The notes under the pieces are model-generated. The model was not told where the DNA came from and did no database searches. It was given only the letters and a program-made list of their open reading frames with translations. This document shows, in pieces, positions 40,632-51,512 of a stretch of DNA of 64,000 nt (positions are counted from its first letter, which is position 1; each line of letters begins with the position of its first letter). Source of the DNA: Apostichopus japonicus (taxonomy: Eukaryota > Echinodermata > Holothuroidea > Aspidochirotida > Stichopodidae); contig NC_092575.1 of the NCBI RefSeq assembly GCF_037975245.1, positions 9,580,001-9,644,000 on the forward strand, given 5' to 3'. Position numbers and translations under genes: made by a program.

Positions 40632-43097
40632 ACTCCATCTGTGTTTTCAGTTTATTTTTCAAGATTTGTATCAGCACAGCAGATTAAATCCACAGGATGA
40701 GGGTTATGCAAGCTAGTACATCTCGCGAAGCGGTCGTGCGGTCCACGGGCCCACTGCAAGAAGTCTGGTGTTCGGTTTTCATCATTCCCAGAACTTATTT
40801 GAGGTTCAAATCAGTAGAATTTGAAGGTAGACGCAAGTCAATTATAGTCAGTAGAAGTCAAATGGCTGTGTGTCTACCTACCCACTTTTTGTTGTTGTTG
40901 ACATGGCAAATTTCAATTGGTGGCGCAAGGGGGAGGGCACACCGAACATTTGTCTACCCTTATGTTTTTACTGATATAACGCCTGGTCTTATACGATACG
41001 ACCGAGTTACAAGGCTTGCTTTGGTAGTAATGTTTACTTGTTTTCCAGTTTGGCGTAAGAGGTAATGTTATTTACCAGTAATGTGAATGTGAAATTGGTT
41101 GTGTAGGAACATGATAATTCAGTAAAGTAGTTAACTTTACAAGCAACTTGTTTGCACATGTATGTATCAACATAGCAACCAGAGACGTTATTAACCTTTC
41201 CCTAGCTGAACCACCCCCCCCCCTCCATATGCCTCGATCCCTGGCGGCTTAGCTCACTTTCCTATCTACCGTGTCTAGTTTTCATCTCTTGGTTAGTCTC
41301 TGTCTCTCTAATAACACAGAAACCTGGGCAGCCTTCTCCCCTTTTAAACTAAAGAAACATTACTACCAAAACATTTGTCTACCCTCCAAATCAAGCTGTG
41401 TAACGATAAAAGCCCATATGACCATTTCCGTGGTGGATTTTTTTCAGTGGGGGAGCGCTGGGGGGGAGGCTTGACCATTTCCTGGGAGGGCGTCTTGTTA
41501 CTATCTAAGCGGAGCGCCACCATGAGTTGACGCGCAGTGTACAAAACAAATTTTTAGCTAAAAAGGCCTCCTGGATCGTTGGAAATGACACTTCCCAGGC
41601 CTTGTAAGCTGCTCTAAAGTTTTCTCAACATCCTTTATTTTGAGATCCCATGTCTTGATATGGTCATCAAATAGTTTAGTGAAATAGAAAAAAAAACCAG
41701 TCTGGTAAGTTACTTTGAAATATCATGACATATCTTTTGTGAGTTTGACACCGGCATTGACATTTTTCGACAACTCTGCAAATTGCGCGTGGAAAATAAG
41801 GAAACATTGACTGCGCTTTCATGCAAGTAACATATACTAAAGTGTCCAAACTATATGTCAAACTGACATCAAAGATTGCGTCTGAAATATTATAAGGGTG
41901 ATAGACTGATTGGCCGGTAGTTCTCAGCGATAGTATTGTCTCCTTTCTTGAAAATTTGTTTTTAGCGGTTTTAAGAGCATCAGGGTACGTCCCAGAAGTA
42001 AAAACCCGATTGAAAATGTAACAGAGTATCGAGGCAATGACGCGAGCAATGATGTGAGAAACCTGTATTATGTCAGCATATTTTACCTGTTAACATCTTC
42101 TTTGGCATTCAAGTACCTGAAAACCACCTTTCTATAAGGGTATAGTATACAGGGGCGTATCCAGGATTTTCCAACCCGGGGGCGCGAATTACTATCTAAG
42201 CGGAGCGCCACCATCGGTTGGCGCGCAGCGTATAAGAAAATTTCTGGTTTTGATACCCCCCAGATCACCGGAAATGGCACTTCTTGGGCTTGACAATGAC
42301 CAACCAGATGTACACTCTTTGCCTGAGAACCAAGTATTTCCCAATAGTTTTTTTTTCCATCCATAACCTTTTTGAAGATTGTCACCAGTCACAAATCATA
42401 TTCGAACTCAGCGCATGTCCTGTGGATCATTGCTTTTGTAGGTGATTCTACCTCGCAGCCCGCAATACACGTCAGCCCCACTTTTCAAGGTTTTCAGCCC
42501 ATTATTCGTTCAAAATTTGAAAATTCACATTTCTTGTGAATAAACTCACTTCAAAACATACCCATAATGTTGTAAAATTTCATCTATGGACAACCAATAT
42601 AGAAAAACCTCCTTCAGCCCCTAACAGACCGGTCAAAATTGCACGAGTAGAGGGAAGTGTGATGAAGAATGTTGGTCAGAAATTTTCGAAAATTCAGACA
42701 CAGTTAAGTTATTGGTGTACAAATATTAAAACCTCTTATAACGACTATTATAAAACTTCGTTGGAGGAAATGAAAACTTGGCATATATTTCCGAATTCGA
42801 ACACTATACACATAGGCGTAGGAGGCGGGGGGGGGGGTGCAGCCCCTTATTCGCCATTACTAATGTAAAAGAGAATTTTGACATAATTGGACCTCCATGC
42901 TTTTCTCCATCTACATAACACATTTCGTTGTTTACATTAGCATCCCGCGGTATACTGCGCAACTTTGACGGACCGTACGGTACACGATGGCATGCGATGT
43001 AATAACCGATGCTTGCTTATGCGAAAAATTTTGGTTATTTTTTTCCGGCAAGTCGGACAATTTTGAGGCTTTTCATCCTGGAACGCCATTTTCATGC
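40632..43097. other. Spacer between inverted arms
   Basis: No transposase or other gene was recognised. It contains two further partial copies of the GCGCCA-hairpin repeat family (about 41,440-41,620 and 42,150-42,300, both minus orientation) and G/C homopolymer runs (41,213-41,223, 42,826-42,836). Confidence 0.6.
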
Positions 43098-43885
43098 ACA
43101 TTGATATGATGTGATATCTGCTGTTTGCTTTACAAATTCGAACAGGCGCGTAGCGATGAATTTGCCAAGGGAGGGGCGAAGCCTGTAGGCAAATAATCTA
43201 AGCGTAGCGCCACCATAAGTTGGCGCGAAGCGTACAAGAAAATTTTGGCCGAAAATGCCTCCCAGATCGCTGGAAATGACACTTCCCATGCCTTGTAAGT
43301 TGCATCTAAGCACTTTCTAATTTGAAATTACTAGCGATATCATAAACAAAATATGCTGACGGGGGGGGGGGGCAGTCGCCCCCTTCCCGAAATGCGTCAT
43401 GTTCCCCGACGACACGGTCGAGTTCGAGACCAGCCACATTTGGTTTCATAGCACAATTCTACAATTGTTTAAGGCGTATACACACACACGCGTTATGATA
43501 TAGACCATATATAGTATATATATAGATCATGAGTGAGAGAGGAAAAAAGGAAACGTCAAATATGGAGTTGTCGGTGTAAAGGGTAGGGTGAGGCACACGC
43601 CCCTTCCGAAATCCTTGACCCGTCACTGGCTACCCTGTGTAATAGGGATCAGCGCTGTACTGATGTCACTGTTCCTCTTTCTCTTCCCGGTGTCTTGGCG
43701 TTTTTTTTCACTCCCTCCTTTTCTCATTTTTCTCTCTTTCTTCTTTTTCTTTTCCCTTCCTTCCTCTCCTCCTCCTTATTTCCCCCTCTTTTTTCCTTTT
43801 TTCTTCTCTTTTTTTTCTCTCCTCTATTTCTAACCCGGGGGGGGGGGGGGCGCGCCCCCAACTCCCCCCGGATACGCGCCTGGTA
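43098..43885. mobile_element. Right arm of the large inverted repeat
   Basis: Reverse-complement counterpart of 39,857-40,631: inner end around TTGATATGATGTGATATCTG, outer end GGATACGCGCCTGGTA. It carries the pyrimidine-rich mirror of the left purine tract (43,685-43,830). The arms are about 2.47 kb apart. Confidence 0.8.
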
Positions 43886-43939
43886 TAACTCTCTAGCTTG
43901 TTTGCACTGGTTACATGATCCTGATTGGCTATTTGTATT

Positions 43940-44800
43940 AGTATTTATTCAGGCGCGTATAGCGAGGAATTTGCCAAGGGAGGGCGAACCTGTAGGCAAA
44001 TTATCAGTGCCGTAGATTCGGCATTGGAAACTATCTAAGCCAAGGGCGGCGGAACCGGGGGGGGGGGGCACAGGGGGCACGTGCCCCCACTTTTCCTCAG
44101 GTTAAAAATGTGCCCTTTTTCTACATAAAAATTGAGGTGTCTCAAGTTAGCAAGAGGCCAGGGAACCAGAATGAACACTCGGGAAGGACCGTTCCGGCCA
44201 TCTGAGGGCATTGTAAAACCAAAAATTTTCTTGTACGCTCCGCGCCAACTGATGGTGGCGCTCCGCTCAGATAGTCGTGCCTTTACAACTTTGCAAATCC
44301 TGGCTACGCCCCTGACTTTTAATGAATTTCTGTGGGTCAAACTCAAAGCTATTTCGAATAGAAAAAAAATGTCAAGATATTAACAAGAAATAAACTCTAC
44401 ATTAGCAACTAGCATGATTTCACCTCATTCTGTCTTCAAAGAAAACTTGTTCCTTGTTTCCCAATTTGCACATTGGATATTGCAGTGCTAGTATGCCTTT
44501 TTTTCTTGAGGGTGGGGGGGGGGGGGAGGGCGTTGATGGAGTGATGTGTATACGCAAATAAGATAATACAATAAGAGTTATAAAGGGTACTAAATATCAG
44601 GCTGCATCAGTCCAATCGAATTTCTGCAAAGTGCCCTTTGATGTCGGTGCCCCCCCCCCCCCCAGATTAAAAGTGCTTCCGCCGCCCTTGATCTAAGCGT
44701 ACAGAGCCGTATTCGGCTCTGTAAGCGTAGTAAGCGTAGCGCCACCATATGTTGGCGCGAAGCGTACAAGAAAATTTTGGCCGAAAATTAAATTGACATA
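43940..44800. repeat. Further copies of the GCGCCA-hairpin repeat family
   Basis: Fragments at about 43,945-44,015, 44,190-44,310 and 44,690-44,790 repeat the block with GCGCCAACTGATGGTGGCGC or its complement next to GTACAAGAAAATTTT. Interrupted by long G and C runs. Looks like nested insertions of one mobile family. Confidence 0.65.
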
Positions 44801-45098
44801 GCCTAAGTAAGCTTCTCGTGCTCTTATAGGACGATCATTTTCACATGTCATTTTCTAGTGTTCTGATTGGAAGAAATCCAAATAGTCGATATCATCCAAT
44901 CAGAGCAAGAGAAACTTACATATGATATGTCATTTTAATTCAACATATCACATTTGTCGATATACTATACGGTCTTATGGCACACAAAGCGCACTACAGA
45001 CGCAAGGTACGTAAAAAATGGAGAACATAATACGTTTTTTTTTATTTACAATTGACAGGATCAATAATGACAATAGTACGACTGTAAGTAACCCTAAC

Positions 45099-45134
45099 CA
45101 TCGAGTTTAATAAATCGATTTATTAAACTCGATG
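45099..45134. repeat. Perfect 36-bp palindrome
   Basis: Centred on ATCGAT, with each half reading CATCGAGTTTAATAAATC on one strand and its complement on the other, with no mismatch and no loop. Confidence 0.97.
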
Positions 45135-46502
45135 ACTCTGACGCTAGCCGGCCAGCGATATTTTTTTTCGTAGTACAGCGAAGGGATGTTGTGAATTATT
45201 CATGAATTTTAATAAATATCAGATTACTTGTTACTCAGTCACGAAAGCACAAGCAAACAACGTTATCAGTGTGAGCTACTACATCTACATGATGTGTAAG
45301 AGGATTTGTATTGTATGGTGTGACGATGTGATTGGTAAGTACTGTGTGTAATTTGTAAAAAAAAAAAAAAAAAAAAAAAGTTTGTGATTGCGTTGTATGG
45401 TAAGTATCCAGTGAACTAGCAGCTTTTTGAGGCTCATAATTCCCCATGACTAGTCACAGTGAAGAATGTCTGGGCCTTTAGATCAATTTGCAATAGACAA
45501 TATTGCATTGAAAGTACATGATGAGAGTCCCACCCTCACCCTCTCCCTCCTCCTCCCCTCCCCCTCCTCCAGATATTTTGCTGTAAATGATTGATATGGA
45601 GGGGTGTAGTAAAGACGCTTTATTAGCTCACTAGCTTTTATTTGTGACGATTACTAGCACTCTCTATTGTGCTAAGTTAATGTGATCCTTTTTTGCCCGC
45701 CAAGTCAGTGGTTTGAACAAATATTTCATTATATAGGCCTACCTTTACTGATAATTTTGAACTATTCCTTTTTAGCATGATGACTAGTAGTATAGCTGAA
45801 AATGCAGTACTAATGCCAAACCATGTATACCAGACCCCCAAAATGTTTATTAGTACTGAAAAGTCACTCATGTCATGTTGAAAATGGCTTTAGTTTTAAC
45901 ATTCCATGGTTAATTTTCTATCAAACATACAGTGACAAGATGCAAACTCACTCCATCTCATATGGGAAGCTTAATTACAATAGCTACTGCCCAAATTCGA
46001 ATTTCTCTCACATATACTGTTAAAACAGTATATTTTGTGCCTCTGTCAGATCATGGAGCTATATACTCCCAGGTTTATAGCTCCATGGTCAGATAAAGTG
46101 TGAGCCCCTGACCTTCCCAGCTCCCTCCCGCTTCACTCTACAGAGATGCTTTGTGGTTTCAATGACCATCCTTTCATGAATCTGACATACTCTTAATTAA
46201 GTTAGTACAATGTTAACGTGATCTCAGCAATACCATATGAAAAGCACTTGTATCATATATTATTTAAATTTACAATGGACAACAGGTGGATAGGCACAGG
46301 CTTTCTACCAATGACTCAGTCTACGTTCACGAGCGTGCGCAAGTTGTACAACGGCACAGTTCGCTGTTACGCCGTTACAAGTGATAAATGAATAATTCAT
46401 TTCTCAACGACATTTCGGTAAGATCATGAATAATTAATAACTCTCCCCTCGCTGTACTAAGAAAAAAAAATTCGCGGCCGGTCATCATCACTAGCAACAA
46501 GA

Positions 46503-46605
46503 ATGGCTGCAGACTACATGAGACAGAAATTGACGAATTTTACTGAAACTGTATTCCCAACTTATCCAACTCAAGAAAACCGGCAACATCACATGATTCG
46601 ACCTG
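46503..46605 (+). CDS. TMEM17: TMEM17 exon 1
   Basis: 34 codons plus one base from ATG 46,503: MAADYMRQKLTNFTETVFPT, then YPTQENRQHHMIRP. Donor GTAAAT. The N-terminus is weakly conserved in the family; the start is supported by total length and phase. Confidence 0.88.
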
Positions 46606-49600
46606 GTAAATGTGTGTTACTCTATGTTCAGGAGTAGACTATGCGAAACTAAGACCAATAGCAGAACAAGGACACACCAAACCCTGCTAGATAATTTAGC
46701 CCTACATTGGCTATGTCACAGTATGGGGACAGGTTTCGCGAAAAATCTAGGCATAGGCTAGGTCCGAGTAACCTAAAATGAATGAACGCACTTTGAAAGC
46801 TCAACCTGTTCCTTGTTATAAATTGTTATTTTGGTCCTTATTGAATGTAAATGATGAGTTGGCTGTATGTTTGAAAATGCTCCTTGAAATTTGTGAACAA
46901 CCTCCACATATGAAAAGTACTGTAGCCTAGGTGCATAATGCACGTGCAGATAGCAGACCATTTTACACAGTTAATTCGCATTGAGATTAGTCATTGATAA
47001 AAATCAGTTTACAACTTAAACTTGCTTCAAGTTTTCCAAGGTACTGATTTTGTCACTCTGTGAAATGTTTGTAATGATATTCTTGCTAATATTGGGGTTT
47101 GACTGGTTCACGAGTCACTTGCCAAAATGTCGAGTGTAGTGCATTTTCTAATTGCTTAAAGCTAAAATTCTACTTGCCGATGGCCAGTTAACTACTGTAT
47201 TTGTCAAGGTCTGCATACTAAATGGTCAGGGGATTATAAGTCACTTGTATAGCAGAAGCTTCTTCATGATTCTTAGAAGCCTTGCTTTGTTTTCAAGAAC
47301 TTTTCATGACCTATTTATCCATCAGCAATGGGTTATGGTTTCTTGAATGTATGTCCACAATAGAGCAAGAGCATTGCTGCTCACTTAAAGTTGTCAGTAG
47401 TGGTGAAACCTTTTCTGCAGCATAACTGTACAGGAAGGGTGGAAGGTTCACAAGTTTGGTTTTCAATCTTTCCTAACATGAATGGGATGTAGTGTATCAG
47501 TTGTAATGACAATGAAATACAACAGATTCAGTGCAGACTACAAAAATATGTGCATCAATCAGGTAAAGTTTGTAGCTTTACTGAGTTACTGTGCACTTTT
47601 CAGTGCACCAGTGGAAGGACCTCAACTGTGCTGAATGGGGGGGGGGGGGGGGATGGGGGAGGGATGGCTCTGGTAGCTTGGTTTGATAAGAATGAGACAG
47701 GATAGGTTGCAATGAATCGTGAGAGTATCCTTTCTGATAATGTTACAGTCTTCCCAAGTAGTCTTTGGTTTTAAAAGTATCAAAGTATGATATCCATCAG
47801 TATTTTGTGTGAGTTTGTGTAAGTTTTACTATTTTGGGACTAAAATATGGACTTACTTTTAAATAGTTTAATAAATGAAGATGTGCAGTTGGATAATTAA
47901 GTGTTTCATTTGTCTTTGACAGGTAATGAATTAGTTTCCAGTCTGCCACTTCAGATTGCTTTATACTTCAATGTTTACTTCTTTCCCTTTTGGCTATTAA
48001 CCTGTGTGGTTATCCTGGCATTGAAAGTAAGTCAATTACACTGCATTTAACCTGCGTAGTTATACTGGCATTGAAAGTTAGTCAGTTACACTGTATTCAA
48101 CCTGTACAGTTATCCTGGCATTGAAAGTAAGTCAATTACACTGTATTTAACCTGTATGGTTATCCTGGCATTGAAAGTAAGTCAATTACACTGTATTTAA
48201 CCTGTATGGTTATCCTGGCAATGAAAGTTAGTCAATTACACAGTATTTAACCTGTATGGTTATCTTGGCATTGAAAGTAAGTCACTTACACTGTATTTAA
48301 CCTGTATGGTTATCCTGGCATTGAAAGAAGGGTCAATTACACTGTATTTAACCTGTATGGTTATCCTGGCATTGAAAGTAAGTCAATTACACTGTATATA
48401 ACCTGTATGGTTATCCTGGCATTGAAAATAAGTCAATTACACTGTATATAAAGTACTCCCTTTCTAAATACTCTAATTATGTCCAAGCATTATGTTACTC
48501 ATCATAATGTAATAATACTAAAGACAAACTTGATAACAGATTACCATGAAAGAAAGGGTTTCAAAGTTTGGCTGCCAGTCCTACTGTTATTCTCTGAATA
48601 AATCATTGTTGATGTAGTACAGTATATATAGGAACATAGTTTGAAGCAAACAGAGGCCCAACAGAAAGGAAAACCGCTTTGAAATGTGACCAGTTTTAAT
48701 CATGTTACAGTCAATACTTTACTTGCAAGCCTCTTTCAATTGCATAGTAATTGTAAGGAGTACATGCACCATTTAATACTAAAGTGAATCTTGTAAAAAG
48801 TGTAACCTAAGCTGTTTAAATGCAAGCAGTTGATTTCATTGCAGGAGTGTGTTTCTACTAATCATTGAATAAAACATCTGGATTTATTAAGAGTCTTGTT
48901 ATACAGTGTTTAACATTTGGGTTTATAGTTCGGAAACTGTCCACAGAATTCATTGACCATAGGAGTGTGGTAGATGTAATGTATATGATTTAGTTTAATG
49001 CTTCCTGTGATATGAACGTGAGATTTTACCCCAAAACATTCATTGTACTTGATAGTCTTATTTGAATAGCAGGAATATTATCCATCAGTAAGATATACCA
49101 GTGTTAGGTAGCCCGTGACTAAATTAAATCTTCTGAGTTCTTAACCTTTTTTTAATTTTTAATTTCATGTTTCTCGTCAGTTTCAACATCTTGAGCAACT
49201 CTTCCAGTTTGTGATAATAACCATCTACATTGTAATCAGTGGAACGGAAGCAATGAGGCTCTACCTCGGATATCTGGGAAATTTACAAGAGAGAGTAAGG
49301 ATATGCTGCTGTTAAAATCAGAGAACTATTCTCGGTTCCAGTGCTTGTAACATATCTTAAAGCAAATCAATTTGCCAAACACTTACAACTGGTTGGTTAA
49401 CTGAAAATCCCTTCCAATTTGGGTGAAGTTAAAAATATATATGAGACCTGTAAATTTTACTACAATGTAATGAGAACACTTGTCCAAATGAATATTAAAT
49501 TGAGTGTAAAGTATTTTGAAACAAAAGGAAAAACTTTAATCTCCAGGAAACTAGCATCAAATCCCCAGGATATCTGTGAAAACCATTACATTCAGTTTAC

Positions 49601-50225
49601 CAATTTGTTTGTCCAAACCAGAAGCCTCGCAGTAATATAGCTAGATTTGAATATTACTAAAAACTCTTTGATTCGTTTCTTATAATTGAGACAATTCCTC
49701 TTTCTCAATTATAAGAAACGAATCAAATAGTTTTTAGCAATATTTTGCCATTAAACATTTTATCTTCCTGGATAACTTATAAAGATAAGTGACTGATGCC
49801 TATTGTAATTTGTATGTTTTTTTTTTGTAAACAGGTTACTCTGCAAAGTCTTAGGATTTTATATTAGACATGTTTTTTGCAAAATGGTTTACAAAGACTA
49901 AAGAAGATGTGCATCATATAATTTGTTTAAATCTTTCTTATTTCAGGTTCCTGAATTAGCTGGATTTTGGTTGCTGACATTGGTCCTTCAACTCCCACTG
50001 TTAGTCTTCTTGTTAGCAGCCAGTGGAGGCAAGCCAACTCCTGCAGAGATAGGAGTTCACATCATTTTTTTAATATTTCTTCTCTCAGAAATAGTGGTTG
50101 GTTTCTTTGCATTGAAGGTTATGAGTAGGCAGCAGGTCATGAAATTTCATTTGCAAGAATTTGATGACATATTGAATCCAAATAGGGATCAGTCTGAGTC
50201 TAGCAGGTATGAACCATTAAGGTAA
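46503..50225 (+). CDS. TMEM17: Transmembrane protein 17, complete four-exon gene
   Basis: Ciliary transition-zone membrane protein, a partner of the B9/MKS module in the diffusion barrier for ciliary membrane proteins (family knowledge). Exons 46,503-46,605, 47,923-48,026, 49,181-49,294 and 49,947-50,225 join in phase to 199 codons plus TAA; human TMEM17 has 198. Diagnostic blocks are LPLQIALYFNVYFFPFW, EAMRLYLGYLGNLQERVPEL and AGFWLLTLVLQLPL (human EAIRLYLGYVGNLQEKVPEL and AGFWLLSLLLQLPL), and KFHLQEFD near the C-terminus. Four hydrophobic segments are visible. It is divergent from BRIP1 and convergent with carboxypeptidase D. An AGCAAC X-box half-site (RFX-type) lies 7 bp upstream of the ATG; this is weak evidence of ciliary regulation. 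Confidence 0.96.
47637..47652. repeat. 16-bp G run
   Basis: An uninterrupted run of 16 G followed by ATGGGGGAGGG in TMEM17 intron 1, a potential G-quadruplex site. Confidence 0.9.
47923..48026 (+). CDS. TMEM17: TMEM17 exon 2 (first membrane segment)
   Basis: 104 bp, phase 1 in and 0 out: GNELVSSLPLQIALYFNVYF, then FPFWLLTCVVILALK. Acceptor TTTGACAG, donor GTAAGT. The last 27 bp plus the donor are the first unit of a 9-copy tandem array. Confidence 0.95.
48000..48450 (+). repeat. 50-bp minisatellite made from TMEM17 exon 2 end and its donor
   Basis: Nine tandem units. Unit 1 is the last 27 bp of exon 2 (ACCTGTGTGGTTATCCTGGC plus ATTGAAA) with GTAAGTCAATTACACTG and a short tail. Units 2-6 and 8 keep a GT donor (GTAAGT or GTTAGT); unit 7 (GAAGGG) and unit 9 (ATAAGT) have lost it. 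An in-frame TAA in the tail means reading past unit 1 gives a stop. Confidence 0.96.
49181..49294 (+). CDS. TMEM17: TMEM17 exon 3 (second membrane segment)
   Basis: 38 codons, phase 0/0: FQHLEQLFQFVIITIYIVIS, then GTEAMRLYLGYLGNLQER. Acceptor CTCGTCAG, donor GTAAGG. Confidence 0.96.
49650..49744. other. Near-perfect hairpin, 42-bp stem, TMEM17 intron 3
   Basis: Arms 49,650-49,691 and 49,703-49,744 are reverse complements at 40 of 42 positions, separated by an 11-base loop. The stem includes GATTCGTTTCTTATAATTGA. It lies in a transcribed intron. Could be a small MITE or a hairpin RNA precursor. Confidence 0.9.
49947..50225 (+). CDS. TMEM17: TMEM17 exon 4 (third and fourth membrane segments, stop)
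   Basis: 92 codons plus TAA: VPELAGFWLLTLVLQLPLLV and onward, a second hydrophobic segment around IGVHIIFLIFLLSEIVVGFF, then KFHLQEFDDILNPN and a short polar tail. Acceptor TTTCAG. Confidence 0.97.
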   Translation, partial: VPELAGFWLLTLVLQLPLLVFLLAASGGKPTPAEIGVHIIFLIFLLSEIVVGFFALKVMSRQQVMKFHLQEFDDILNPNRDQSESSRYEPLR

Positions 50226-50235
50226 TCAATGTGTC

Positions 50236-50765
50236 TACAAAACACACAGTATTGATAGTTGGTCAATCATCATGTCAGCATGACATATCATGATGATGTC
50301 AGCACATATGATCATAATGTCAGCATATGACATATGATACTGCTGGCAGTATGACAACATGATGACTTCATGACACTGCTGGCAGTCTAACAATATGATG
50401 ACTTCATGAAACTGCTGGCAGTCTGGTAATATTATTATTTCATAATACTGATGGCAGTCTAACAATATCATGATAGCATGAAACTGCTGGCAGTCTGGTA
50501 ATATGATTATTTCATAATACTGATGGCAGTCTAACAATATCATGATAGCATGAAACTGCTGGCAGTCTGGTAATATGATTATTTCATAATACTGATGGCA
50601 GTCTAACAATATCATGATAGCATGAAACTGCTGGCAGTCTGGTAATATGATTATTTCATGATACTGATGGCAGTCTAACAATATGAGGATTTCATGAAAC
50701 TGCGGACAGTCTGACAACATGATGATAGCATGATTTCATGACACTGCTGGAACCTTGATAACCTG
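50236..50765. repeat. Tandem array of ~60-bp units after the TMEM17 stop
   Basis: Units built from ACTGCTGGCAGTCTGGTAAT, or a close variant, alternate with ACTGATGGCAGTCTAACAAT, giving a two-part higher-order unit of about 60 bp. It begins close to the stop codon and so probably lies in the 3' UTR. The 161-codon minus-strand open frame here is a repeat artefact. Confidence 0.93.
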
Positions 50766-50776
50766 ATGATAGCATG

Positions 50777-51240
50777 ATGTCAGATTGATACTGTGATATC
50801 AGCATGGTATCACTATTCTGCAGACAGCATATGATACTAGTGTATACCCTTATTCAATGATGTCATGATACTGCTGGCAGTGTGATATCATAATGTAGCT
50901 GGTAGTTTGACATCATGTCATGATACTGGTGTCAGATTGATACTGTGATATCAGCATGGTATCACTATTCTGCAGACAGCATATGATACTAGTGTATACC
51001 CTTATTCAATGATATCATGATACTGCTGCCAGTGTGATATCATAATGCAGCTGGTAGTTTGACATCATGTCAGCATGTCATGATACTGGTGTCAGATTGA
51101 TACTGTGATATCAGCATGGTATCACTCTACTGCAGACAGCATATCATTCTAGTGTATAACCTTGTTCAATGATGTCATGATACTGCTGGTAGTGTGATAT
51201 CATAATACAGCTGGTAGTTTGACATTAGTTTCAGCATATG
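50777..51240. repeat. Three ~155-bp tandem units
   Basis: Copies starting near 50,777, 50,927 and 51,087 each contain GTCAGATTGATACTGTGATA, GCAGACAGCATAT and a GCTGGTAGTTTGACAT end. The last copy is more diverged. The motif GATACTGCTGGCAGTGTGAT links it to the preceding array. Confidence 0.92.
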
Positions 51241-51506
51241 TTATTAGTGTTTACCCTTAATCAGTCTGCTTGCTGTTGTTAATACTGTCAGTGTGATATA
51301 ATATCACACTTTTTTGAGACTTAAAGATATTTGTATGGTAAGTAGGGAGTATCAACTATTTGAAATATGTATTTAAGAAATTCACAGTTTGGTGAAGTAA
51401 GAAGTTATTTTTATTCCTCTATAGCTGTATAACAGCTTAATGCCTTGATAATATTGCACCTTGACATTTGTGAGAACTGACAAGCCTAAAAAGTATTACA
51501 GTTATT

Positions 51507-51512
51507 AATAAA
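51507..51512 (+). terminator. Candidate polyadenylation signal for TMEM17
   Basis: First AATAAA on the plus strand downstream of the TMEM17 stop, implying a ~1.3-kb 3' UTR that carries the tandem arrays. Signal match only. Confidence 0.25.

Larger units (their letters stand above)
37703..46502. other. Divergent intergenic region BRIP1/TMEM17, repeat-rich
   Basis: Eight to nine kilobases between the two start codons. No gene was supported. It holds a CCCTAA-bearing MITE, a tRNA-derived SINE, a nest of GC-rich repeats (39.8-44.8 kb), a 36-bp palindrome and an inverted copy of the TMEM17 upstream sequence. Stretches 38,770-39,850 and 45,220-46,380 show nothing recognisable beyond a polyA tract at about 45,357-45,379. 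Confidence 0.65.

Noticed and set aside
46479-46496. Full RFX X-box in the TMEM17 promoter
   Set aside because: Only the AGCAAC half-site is exact; the other half has mismatches or wrong spacing, so it is mentioned only as weak evidence.
50235-50720. 161-codon minus-strand open frame with repeated LLDCHQY-type motifs
   Set aside because: It is simply the translation of the ~60-bp tandem array; no start context or other support.
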